From assembly GCA_019649035.1 (NCBI GenBank), contig BMAT01001837.1:136630-163152 (forward strand): DNA of 26,523 nucleotides, read 5' to 3'. The notes under the pieces were generated by a model. The model had not been told where the DNA came from and did not search any database. It saw nothing but the letters and a program-made list of their open reading frames with translations. Made by a program: the position numbers and the translations under genes. This document shows, one piece after another, positions 10,836 through 22,100 of this stretch. Each line of letters begins with the position of its first letter. The first letter of the stretch is position 1. Source of the stretch: Elysia marginata (taxonomy: Eukaryota > Mollusca > Gastropoda > Plakobranchidae).

Positions 10836-11453
10836 CAGTGGAATCCGGATAAAGTCAACACCTCGGGACCGAAAAAAAGTGTTGACTTTAAGCGAGGTTG
10901 ACTTTATCCATTTTCATGGGGAGGGGGGGTTGCAACATATTGCAATACATGTGTAACTGTAAGTTTAGGAAGTAGATAAATTCAACGAGCGCGGCGTAAT
11001 CACTAGATTACACCTANNNNNNNNNNNNNNNNNNNNNNNNNNNNNNNNNNNNNNNNNNNNNNNNNNNNNNNNNNNNNNNNNNNNNNNNNNNNNNNNNNNN
11101 NNNNNNNNNNNNNNNNNNNNNNNNNNNNNNNNNNNNNNNNNNNNNNNNNNNNNNNNNNNNNNNNNNNNNNNNNNNNNNNNNNNNNNNNNNNNNNNNNNNN
11201 NNNNNNNNNNNNNNNNNNNNNNNNNNNNNNNNNNNNNNNNNNNNNNNNNNNNNNNNNNNNNNNNNNNNNNNNNNNNNNNNNNNNNNNNNNNNNNNNNNNN
11301 NNNNNNNNNNNNNNNNNNNNNNNNNNNNNNNNNNNNNNNNNNNNNNNNNNNNNNNNNNNNNNNNNNNNNNNNNNNNNNNNNNNNNNNNNNNNNNNNNNNN
11401 NNNNNNNNNNNNNNNNNGACTTCAAGCGAGTTGACTTCTCGCGGATTCCACTG
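10836..11453. mobile_element. pogo/Tigger-like TIR element, interior lost in an assembly gap
   Basis: The left end CAGTGGAATCCGGATAAAG and the right end CGCGGATTCCACTG are inverted copies over the outer 12 or so bases, flanked on both sides by TA (10834-10835 and 11454-11455). The left subterminal part repeats GTTGACTTTA/GTTGACTTTATCC units around CCTCGGGACCG. This layout and the TA target are typical of pogo/Tigger-type MITEs of invertebrates. Positions 11017-11417 are N, so coding content cannot be judged. Confidence 0.75.
11017..11417. other. assembly gap (401 N)
   Basis: All bases are N. The gap lies inside the TIR element, with element sequence on both sides. A repeat that defeated assembly is the simplest cause, and the real size may differ. 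Confidence 0.99.
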
Positions 11454-11899
11454 TATTTAAAAAGCTGTCTGGATAAATTGATCTTTATTTTTATGGAAAC
11501 TTCTTAAAGTTATAAGGAAAAAATGTCATAAATGCCATTTTCTGATTGAGCTAGATCCCCATTAAGCCACCTCACAATATCTCATCTATGCAGGCTCTGA
11601 TAAAACATAATTCACAAGTTACTGAGTTAGCCTAATGCTCTCAAACAAAAAAACAACTTTAAACTTCATTCCTTGTCTATGTTATTTCTACCCACTTTGT
11701 GGCTTGATGTTGTATGAGCTATGAGTATGACAATACATTGTATGGGGTTAACATGGGGAATGTTTAGCTCTGCTATCAACTAACTGAGACATTCAAGCTA
11801 GAACTAAAAGGATATTAATGGCTCAAGAAGTGAGTTCAAATACATGAACAAAAAGACAACAAAAAAGCATAATAACACAATAAGTTGTTTGCACATAGA

Positions 11900-12329
11900 C
11901 AGACCTGCCATTCGTCAGAATGAAAAATCAGTGTGATTGAGCTTAAAAATCAGTATTCAGGGTTAAGCAATATGTATGACCATGAAACAGTACTCACTCT
12001 AGCACTTTTTCTTAGTAAAAGCAATAGCACTTCAACTTTACTGTGGCCATCATAGTTAAAATTGTTTTTTTTTAAAAGTTGAAAAACTAACATTCTCCAT
12101 GTTATAATACAGAGGGCCTACTGTAAAGCATTTTGGTACATGTACTTATAACGTAACTTACAGATTGTTAAAAAAAAATGACAAAAAAAAACAGGGGCTC
12201 CATGGGCGGTAGAGTCCAAGTAGTAAAAAATAAGTATTTTGTAATAAAAATAAGAACACCAGTATTTTCTCATATTTTGGCCAAAAAATCAGTACTATAC
12301 TGATTTAATCTGTATGAATGGCAGGTCTG
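11900..12329. mobile_element. 430-bp TIR element with CATAGA target duplication
   Basis: The left end CAGACCTGCCATTC and the right end GAATGGCAGGTCTG are perfect 14-bp inverted repeats. They are bounded directly by CATAGA at 11894-11899 and CATAGA at 12330-12335. The subterminal regions on both sides carry AAAAATCAGT-type motifs. No transposase is present, so it is non-autonomous. The CAG terminus recalls hAT elements, but those make 8-bp duplications, so the superfamily is open. Confidence 0.8.
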
Positions 12330-12335
12330 CATAGA

Positions 12336-13900
12336 AAGACAAAATCACCCATGAGAATTTTTTTATTTGTTTTAAATTTTTAGGGTTCAGTCATGACAAT
12401 GATACTGTGCACCATGTTAATTCTGGTTTTGAATGTTTGATGGATGAGAGGATGTATGGGTGAGTTTTTCATTCTAATCCTTAAACTTAAAACGGGTTGA
12501 CTGTACAGATAAATTAGGCAACTGACAAAGTTGTTTGGTGAATAATGTCAAAACAGATAACCATCAGTCAGAGATTCAATTATTTCTGAGCCTATAAAAA
12601 TTTAAGGCCAACATCATACAATGAACACTGCACTTAAGGCTTTACAGCTTTGGTACCATTCAACAATAGCCCATGAGTCAATCTTTTACACCTCAATATG
12701 TCATGTAATAAAATTCCAATAATTTAAAACAAGTTAAAATACCACTTTCAAACCTTACTGGTTTAAATAAATGTATAATATTAGACACTGTACATGAGCA
12801 ATACAAGCAATTTAATACCATTACGCAAGAAAAAGAGAAACCCCCCCTTTTTTTTAAAGATATCTTCTTATCTAACTTGTCCAAAAATTAGGGTCTGCCT
12901 CTGCTGTAGTCTTTCTGATCATTAGAAATACGCTATTAATTTGAAAATTGTGATGGGAGAAGACAATGCTACAACTTTAGTTCATCTCACTTAGGCAAAT
13001 TTAACAATCCAAAGCCATCACATCTAGAGCAAAAAAGCCAAACAAAATTTGTTTCTACTTCATTGCCTAAGATTCGGAATAAGATCACCTCATAGCCCTC
13101 AATGTTTTCACAACACAACACATTCGCTTGTTGCAGAACTTGTCTATTCCGCCCGCACACACTGCATCTCAGTAATGATTGACCTAGATTTGCTGTTGAA
13201 ATCTAGACACATCACACAGATGATCCCATAGTTTCTTTCATCTCTGCAATTTTTTGTAATCTCAAAAATACAAAATAAAAACATTTAACTTTTTCCAACC
13301 ATTACTCTGTCTTCAGATTTTTTTTAAAGGGCATAAGATATTATCATCCATACCAAATATACAGTAATAAAAAATACTGGTGATTTTTTTAAACGGTTGA
13401 AAAACGTCCGTATTCAGCAAGTCTGTCGCAAACAGGGAATTATAGAAGCTAAGGTCATACGATGAGAATAGGTTAAAACTTGATTGTGTTAAAAAGATGG
13501 TGTGGCAACTGCACTGTATAATTTGTAGGGAGGGCCACAATGGTGTTTCTACACAAGTCAGAAATAGGAGTTATATAGGTTTGTTACCTGGTCTTCTCCC
13601 TCATGGATCTTTTTTTTATGATCAAACTACATTGATTATTTTAAGGCAGACTTTAACCCTATAAACCAAACATCCCTGAGTCTAATTTTAACCTGCACCT
13701 GGGCTCCTGGACCTAAATCAGCTGTTATCCATACATTAGCATGTGTGTGTTGTTATTATCATCTTCAACGCTTGTTTGGTTTTCTAATTCACTTTCAGGG
13801 TAATCTCTCTGCAAAAATCATCCGATCCTGAATCTAAAAAAAAGTGCTAAAACTTCGCTGACTGTTATTCACCGACGTTAATTAGCTTCACATGAATCTG
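12336..13900. other. spacer, no gene seen
   Basis: A/T-rich sequence with short open frames on both strands, none with family motifs or a coherent set of splice sites. It could be the body of an unrecognised non-coding transcript starting near 13.96 kb on the minus strand. Confidence 0.45.
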
Positions 13901-13917
13901 ACGGTTGTGAAACCGAT

Positions 13918-14030
13918 CTATTCATACTGAAAAGCATGTATTTTCAATTTTATGGGCGCAGCCATTTGCCTAGATGTTTAAACAACTGTTATATGTCACA
14001 TGATTGCACTAAACATTTTCATTGGTCATC
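13918..14030 (-). promoter_or_regulatory. promoter-like patch with CCAAT, E-box and a short start-codon ORF (tentative)
   Basis: Read on the minus strand, an ACCAAT box (14026-14021) is followed by TCATGTGAC (14003-13995, an E-box type site) and then GGCAAATGGCTGCGCCC. The ATG at 13965-13963 is in good context and begins MAAPIKLKIHAFQYE before a stop at 13918. It could be a first exon spliced onward, a uORF or chance. No downstream coding exon was found. Confidence 0.25.
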
Positions 14031-14077
14031 TAAGAAAAGGCATCACCAAGCTCTAGACAGCTTAGCCAAACAACTTT

Positions 14078-14134
14078 AAGGTTGCACTCGGTAAATAGTA
14101 GTGTGACGCTACGAGATCTCAAGGTCGCACTCGG
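14078..14134. repeat. two 14-bp direct repeats (AAGGT-GCACTCGG)
   Basis: AAGGTTGCACTCGG at 14078-14091 recurs as AAGGTCGCACTCGG at 14121-14134, one mismatch, 43 bp apart. They lie just upstream, in minus-strand terms, of the CCAAT/E-box patch. They could be paired binding sites or remnants of a repeat. Confidence 0.5.
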
Positions 14135-16098
14135 GTTCCTACGGTTAAAAAGCAATTCAAATAAATATTGTGTTAAAATTAGTTTAAATACTTTTTAAAA
14201 TCAGAAATACAGAAGTTATACTTCTAAATTTTCCGGGTGTTTTAAAAAACACCTGTGGAAATGCTTTGAGGTACAGTCACAAGACGGTCTATATATGTTA
14301 TAGAAAATAATAAAAACTCTACACTGTGATGTAAACAGGAAACATAGATAATATAACAAATCTATAGACTATATATGTATACTTTGAGTTTGAGCAGGAC
14401 CAGTTAAGTAGAAAAAAATACTTTTTTTTTTTACATTATTTAAAATAAGAAAAAAAAGTTATGGACAAACGCAAAGAAATGTAAGGGATGACTTACTTCA
14501 TTGTGTGCATGAAATTATACCATGACTAGTAGGTCATTTTAAGCAACATTGTACATAATTTACATGCCACTTTAGGACAAAAAGAAACTTGGAAACATCC
14601 CAGAAAGTCAGTACCGTACATGTATCATGAGTGCAATAAAATCGTGGAAATAAATTAATGACATTAAATTTTAACACATCGTTCATTACCCTTGCTTTAG
14701 TTTAACTTCAACTTTGATCAAAATAAGGGTAATGATTGAATTTCACAATTCTCAAAGTTCTCTTTTGACCATTATCAATAGTGGGGTTGCACAATTGCTT
14801 TCAACTTGAATGCTACAATTACAAGGAGTGTATGGAATAAATTTCCCAATTTTTTTCTATTATATAACATTATTTATATGATTTTTAACATTTTTTTTTG
14901 TTTTCTTTAGTAAAGAAGATTTTTACCAAATCTGTTTGTAAATATAGACCTGGTTTTCTTAAATCTATAAATATTCTTTTTTCTTCATCTTTAAAAGTGA
15001 CTGCACATAACAAACTCAAATAAGCTTCTAAGCTTTTGCAGGTAAGACTATTAAAAATTTCATCACACTATTATGATCAAACATTAAGAGAGTTAACTAA
15101 ATTGGAAATTGAATTCTGATTACGATCTGCTTTTATTCTAACCTAATAGAAATTTGTAAAAAAAATTAAAAAGCAGATTGAAATATGTGGCATGAATATG
15201 CCAAATAAAATCACAATCTTAAAACCATATTGCTGTGTTGGAAAACATGCAGAATTTCAGTTGAACAACTTAGAAAGCTTTGTGAAAATGAAGACATAAC
15301 ATTTTATGGCAATATTTGAAAACTGTGAAAAAAAAAGATCATTTTTAGAATACATAAGCAAGATATTCTTTTATTCCCAAAACGTCTACGGCTGTTTTCA
15401 CTGTTTTCAAACTTGCCACAGTTGGCAACAATCGGGAGATTATAGATCCACAATGTTTTAGAGTCTTAATCTAAGACATTTTTTAAACATTATCTATGTT
15501 CCCCATAAAGGTAAAATTTAGTTGAAGATATGCTCTTTTTACATGTACATCATATACAAGTATTATTAGTCTATGCACAAATTGTAAAAATAGAAAAATC
15601 TGTCCAACAACAACCCATGAAGGGTGTAGTACTATTCTGAGTAACTTTTTTCTTCTTCAGATTTCCTCCCCTTCAGAGACTCACTCTGACTGTCTGAATC
15701 AGGAAATGGCAAAATCAATCAGAAATTTTGCAAAAACATTCTTGACATCTCATCAGAAGCGCACACAGAAAATCTTTCCCACATCCTATCCGCTCTTTTT
15801 TTATATTAAAAAATCAGATATCCTTTTTTAATTTGTCTTTAGGCCTGTGGTTGGACATTTAAAAAGAAAATATTGCTCTACTGCTAAAAAAAAACCCTTT
15901 GCAAAAATAAATTAAAATAAAATTACATCAAAATTGAAACAGGCAAAAACCGTACAATTTTGTTTTGTAACCTGAATTTTTTCTCTGTGTAGATGAGTTT
16001 TACTTCTGTGAAGTATTTCACCTTTACTGTTGTCATCTTGATATGCACAAATAGCGTGCATCATATAGTGTGAAGCCGAATTCATGAGACCTACAAGA
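14135..16098. other. spacer or 3' UTR of the minus-strand gene
   Basis: A/T-rich sequence directly downstream of the membrane-protein stop codon on the minus strand. TTTATT (AATAAA on the minus strand) at 15370-15375 and 15132-15137 are candidate poly(A) signals. No coding exon recognised. Confidence 0.45.
15370..15375 (-). terminator. candidate poly(A) signal for the minus-strand membrane-protein gene
   Basis: AATAAA on the minus strand about 725 bases beyond the stop. A second hexamer lies at 15132-15137. Chance hexamers are frequent here. Confidence 0.25.
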
Positions 16099-16199
16099 TT
16101 AAGATAAGACAGCATATCCCCTTTTATCTCCCATCCATACATCAGGTTTGCCGAGGGACATAGCAATAGCAGCGCTTGATAACACCAAGAGACCACCAC
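16099..16199 (-). CDS. membrane-protein terminal exon
   Basis: Acceptor TTTCCACCAG. In the phase-1 frame it reads GGLLVLSSAAIAMSLGKPDV then WMGDKRGYAVLS and TAA (16101-16099): a last membrane segment and a short tail. A phase-0 reading stays open for 95 codons to 15912 but would need a different exon 10. Confidence 0.6.
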
Positions 16200-19100
16200 C
16201 TGGTGGAAAGAAGAACAACCATAATATATGAGTGAACGAGCTTAGTGTAATGTAAGTAGGTTAATAGAACAAAGAAAACAAGACCCAAACAGCCAAATCC
16301 CAATGCAGCACGACTGGCTCAGGTGGACTGATTCTGGGACTGAGAGAAACTGAAGTTAAGTATATTAGATATTTTTCAGTACATTCTTTGTCGGGGGTGA
16401 GTGGTGGCACAATCAGTAGGGCGGTTGACTACAATCTGAGAGATCCCAGGTCCATGCAAAATATTTTTGCTCCCTTATGAACACTCGTCACTTAATGGGC
16501 AGATAGATCTCTTAAGACTTAGCGAAAGTAATTGGCAAGGAAAGCAATGGCAACTACCTCACCATGCCATGTGCCTGAAAAATACATACCCTGCTCCTTG
16601 TTCCCTTGTGCTTGCCTCGAGTATGGAAAACCTTACTTACATACTTTGTTACTTGCAACTCATTAAATAATTTTGAATTTATGAAGAGTCTAGTCACACT
16701 TTAAAACTTTGATCTGCATTTGCGATGAAGAATTTAGTTTAAAATAAAAAATTTTGAATACTCATAGGGCTACTAATGTATTATATGAACTATAATGGGC
16801 TGTCTTGTTGGTTAAACAGATTCTTAAAGGATACTGAAGGACCCCAAACTCTAAATATCCAATTAAGCCTGATTTCATATACATTATATCCTTTTAAGAC
16901 TATTTCTCTTTCGTGATTTTAGAGTGAAGTGATGCTAAAAGCCTAATATAAAATCAGCCAGCAAATGCTTACTTGATAAAAAATTATGTAAATCTTTTTA
17001 AAAAAAAAGGGAAAAACGACTTACTTGAACACAATAAGGAGAATGGCGGATAAGTAAACAGCTGTCTGAAAATGTCTGAAAAAGAAAATGAACACATTGT
17101 AATCGTCCCTCTGACTACTCCTACAGTTTGAGGTGCAGAAATTTGAATTTGATTTCAAGAAACCCGCTGTTTAAATTCAGAAAAAAACTTTTTCTTATCT
17201 TCTTTTGAAAGTACAAAATGGAAATATTTTTAGAAAATGATGAAAATTTTATGTCCTTTCCAACTTAACGAAGCTAAAAAAAATCACTCAATCAGAATAG
17301 CATTGGTTGAGAAAAATGTGACATCTAGCTCTCATCTATTCAAAAATTTTAAAGTTCAAAGCAAAGAATTTTTTTTCATTTCAAGTGTAAAATATTGCTT
17401 CACAATAAAAATGTGAACATTAAATTAAGACAAAAATCAATTGTGTCATGTCCAGGGCAAATGGGCCGGAAGTCAGAAATTCTTTTCTTTTTTTTTTAAA
17501 AATAATTTTCTATCTAAAGGTATGATTTTTCTTCTTTTTCTCTGTACTTTAAATCAACGAAAAATTTAATAACTTTCCACAAAAAAAAATGATAAATGTA
17601 TTAAATTTTTGGTGATTAGAAGCTTAAAAAATGTCTCATTCAAAACAATAAAATTTTTAAAGGTAAAAGCTGTGACATCCGGTTCATTCACCTCGGACTC
17701 AAGACACTTTGAGGGGGGTATGTAAATGTTTAAAATTAAATGATTTTCATTAACTTCCCAACAGCCTTCCACCCACAGTGATGTCTCTCTGTAGAGTAGC
17801 TACATGTAACTCAAGCAGTACCACTCACTTGCAACTTGCAGGCCAAGGACGATTGAGAGAGTTGCCATGAAAAACAAAGAAACACTGTGTCCCACTAGGC
17901 ACAGTACAGTCAAACAGGCACCACGAGTAGCAATAGGACTCTCTTGCTGGCCTGAGTGCTCATCGGTCATCACGTTACACTTCACTAGCGTGTATGTGCA
18001 CATTGTTTTGCTTGTGAGCTCAGGGGATGTTGACAATGTTGAGAAAGACTGTGGCTTTACAGTGGATTGCACCGCCTTGGGATTTTTTGTGGCTGATGAG
18101 CAAGTAGGCTCTGTCTCAGACGGTGATAGATAGGAGGATTTGAGGCGAGAAAATGGTGATGCTAATGTCATCATGGCAGAGAAGGCTCCAGACTTCCAGT
18201 TGCTGGTTCTCTGTAAAGCTGAGGTAGGCACCAGATAGAGATCACTGAGGTCATCGTATTGTAGAGCCAGGCAAGCCGTAAACAGCAGGCTACCATGCAG
18301 CGGATGGCTCCAGTCAGGGAACAGACAAAGGAGAACTCCAGAACAACCTAGAGGGAAAAAAGAAAAATTTCCTGCGTGACAACCTCCCTCACATCTGAAT
18401 ACGTAGTTAAGAAAAGACTTAAGGCCATTACAGATAGAGAATTGGTTGGCCTCCGATGTGTGCCTCTACTTTTGTTATCATGCAACTGGGCAATGACTAA
18501 CTAGTTGACACTGCTTAATCTCTAAAGGTGGTTCAAACTTTGAACTCTTTAGAAGAGTAGAACTACTGCATTTAATAATCATAATCAACCTAGAACTTGT
18601 CAGGACATTGAAGCAAAAGGTCAACAACACTTATATTTTATTCTTAGACAAAATTAACTCTTTGAAAAGTAAGCTATACCAATACTCCTTGGAGAAGGGA
18701 ATATTAACCATTTCCCATGGTTGTATTTTCTGCAAGTTTTAACAAGAGTCAGGCCAGCTGCTTTCTTCTATTTGCACAGAGCAAAATTAAAAAATAAAAG
18801 ACTTCTGTCTTCAATGCTACAAGTACAAGGTAGGTGAATAATTTATAAAGTAGAAGTATTGTTAACTATCACATCCACTATAAACACAGTGTAAAACCAC
18901 ATTTAAAGTGCAAGTTAAAACAGTTACTTTTTATGTCCCAAGCTGAACGTAAAATTCATTGTACAAAGATATAAACCGTATTCAAGTATATACAGTGCAA
19001 ACCTGAATAATTTGAATATTTGATTACTGCAAACTATATTTAGAATATAGTTTTTACTTTACTTGAGTAGTGCATGCTGATAATTGAATTTTTCAATAAT

Positions 19101-22100
19101 TTGAAATTAAATTTTGAGCCATATGATTTACAAATAGTGCACTTTGATTGTCCTGGGCAGATGTGACCCAAAGTTCACTACAGAAATCCAATTGCCTTAC
19201 CAAGGAGACCGAGATACATGTAATTGCTGGCCAAATTGGCCCTGACCCCTGACTCAGGCATGAGGTAGAGTTGGCCGCCTAGCTTGAACCCCAACAGGAC
19301 AAAGCTCAAGACCAGATGAAGGCTGGGTAGTCTGTGGGTGTAAGGTAAGAGCTCCTGGGTCCATCCGATGTCCAGCCATGTTGTGTCAACACCTGAGCAA
19401 TAGAACAAAAGAAAATAGTTGGATAGTTTAAGTATTTTCCTTACTAACTATAAAGTGTGGAATACAAAGATATATGAACAGAACAAAAAAGACAGACAGC
19501 CATTAAAAACACTACAAATCTTAAGCAGGATAACCAGATGAAGGTCATCAAGGAGCAAACTGAGATCATAAAGGCTTTCACACTTAGAGGCAGTCTGGGT
19601 GTCCTCATTAACAATGTTTAGCTCCGATAAGGTTTCCACAATTTTTTGCACCATTTCACTTAAAGCCTTTGATTAATGAAAATATTAATTTCTAAATGTT
19701 ATGAATTTTCATTTTTGTAAAATCATTGTGCTTCAGATTTACACAGCTGTCTAAACTTTTGAAATCCTTTTTTCTGCATTTCTTACTTTAATGCCTTACA
19801 ATGTATAGAAAGCCATGTAATGTGAATAGTTGAGAGTTATTTTGATGAAGCAAAGTGCATTTTGCTAAAAAAAAAAAAAAAAAAAGGAGTGAGGAATTCA
19901 GTAAAGTATTATTAAGTATACTAACACTCGGTGAGCAGTGGCGCAATCGGTAGGGCGGTTGACCGCTATCTGAGAGGTCCCGGGTTCGATCCCCAGCCCG
20001 GGCTAAATTTTATTTGCTCCCCTGTGCCCACCCAGCACTTGATGGGTAGCTAGGTCTCTTAAGACTCGGCGAAAGTAAAGGCGGCGAGGAAAGCAACGGC
20101 AAACTACCTCACTATGCCGTGTGCCTAGAAAAACAAGGACCCTGCTCCTTGTTCCCCTACGCTCATGTCAAGTATGGGACTATCTTTACCTTTAATACTT
20201 TGTTGACAGAAATTAACTCAAAACATCTAATGCAGGTATAAATGAAAGTGTATACACAATTTGACAATAATTAATATGCTCACCTGCACCCCAGGTGAGC
20301 CATACAAGAACTGAAAGGAAAGATGTCTTCCAGCCCATGTCCTCCATGATCACAGCCAAGCCATGGCCCATGGTATTCAGGCAGCCCTTTTGCTTCTTGT
20401 CCAAGACATTCTCCTGGTGTTCAGCAAGCAAGGCCTCTTTATCACTGCTTCCATGATAGCTGGCCTTTGATTCCTGATCAGAGATCAAATCTCTGAAAAA
20501 AACTGCTGAACAGACATAGATAATGGTAGGCCATAAAAAAATACACAGTTGGAGTTGTGAAGTTATTTTCCACAATTTTGCTATTATATAATGCGATAAA
20601 ATTCAAAGGAATTTTAATCTTTTTTATCATTTAGGGTTGCCAGAATTGGTGCACTTTCTGATATGTTGTTTTCATTGAATTCTTTTGACTTAATTTTATT
20701 CATAATAGATAGTTCTATTTCATTGGTTATGATGACTTTTATGGGCCATTTGGGGTGGTCAGTTGAGTGTTTGAATACAGCAAATGTCTCACAGTCAGTG
20801 CAAGTGAGTCAGATGCTGCAATTTCATTACTACAAGCTCTCAGAAATCCTATGGAATTATAAAGTTTTGTGGAGGAATATGAGAACTTTTTTTTGCATTT
20901 AAAATAGAGAGAAAAAGAGGAATAAACCTACTTTTAAAAGGTGTTTTCTGAAATTAAAATTCCTGACACCGGACTCATTTTGAGTAAAAAACTGCCAGTT
21001 AAAGGTAGTGTAAATATAAGCTTTTTTTCATAAGGTAGCCTATTTATGAATTTTCCTTTGTCAGATTTCACAAAAGTTAGCAAAGTATTCAACATTGCTT
21101 TCTCATTATCTGAAAAAGACAAAAGTTTTTCTGAGCAAGACAAACGATCTAAATATTAGAATACAATACAGTGATACTGATAGCTGTGTTTGCTATTCCA
21201 AACCAACCCCACCTTCATCTCTAGCGGGAGTCCTCTGTCTTTGCTTAGTGAAGTGGTCTACACAGACACACATAAGATGAGCTGCTGGAGGCAAGCAAGA
21301 CGTGACCAACACAAGGACGCCCAGAAACACCATGAGACCAAAGCTTCCTATTGTGTAGGTGAGATAGCCTGTAACGTGGTGTGTTGTCAACATGGCAATC
21401 ATAGACAGCAGCAGTGTGCAACTGGCTGCCTGAACACTTTCCCTGGAAAGTAGTAAACCAAGGTGGAATAAATTGAAAACACAATAAAAAAAACTCTATG
21501 ATGTCCACATTCGCAACTTAGTGGTTTCAGGATGAAATGAGACATCAATTTCTTAATTTGGGAAAAAAATTGTTTCCTTTTTTATTGCTACCTTAAATTA
21601 TCAGGAAAAGTAAAGATTTCATTGTGTTACCTGTTGCTATGTCCATTTTAACAATTTTTAAATCACAAAAACGACCACTACTAAGAGTTAAATGATAAGC
21701 CCTGTTTTAACGTAGTGCAAAGTCATGCCTAGTGTCAATTATTTAGACTGCAGAATTGTGATTAAATAGCTTTAAACTTCTTCTTTGTATAACAATACTT
21801 ACTTGACAAAATACGGTGAGATAGCTAAAGTGATAGCCTGCATGGACAGGCTGATTCCCAAACCTGGTGGGAATGAAAGCAACACAGATAGTGACAATTT
21901 GAATATGCATGAGTTTTTATTAACAGGAAGCGGAAACTAACGTTTGGTTTAGAAATCAAGGGGTATTAAAATAGCATTTTAAGGCACGTTTCTTTTAGTT
22001 AGTTCATGAACCCACCAATATTTTTTACCAGAGTTGGTCAGAGCCTTAAATATATGTGTTTTGTTATTTTACAAACCGTAGAGAAATGCTGTGAACCCTG

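Noticed and set aside
11003-11425. Minus-strand open frame across the N run
   Set aside because: It is made of undetermined bases.
15912-16199. 95-codon reading of the terminal exon in another frame
   Set aside because: It does not fit the preferred phases of exons 9 and 10 and runs into low-complexity sequence; kept only as an alternative.
18960-19140. ACAGTGCAAACCTGAATAAT as one end of a pogo/Tigger element
   Set aside because: No convincing inverted partner or TA duplication was found on the other side.
20284-20502. Similarity of the MEDMGWKTSF...VWLT stretch to the TRC8/RNF139 membrane domain
   Set aside because: Only a few residues agree, spacing elsewhere does not, and no RING domain follows.
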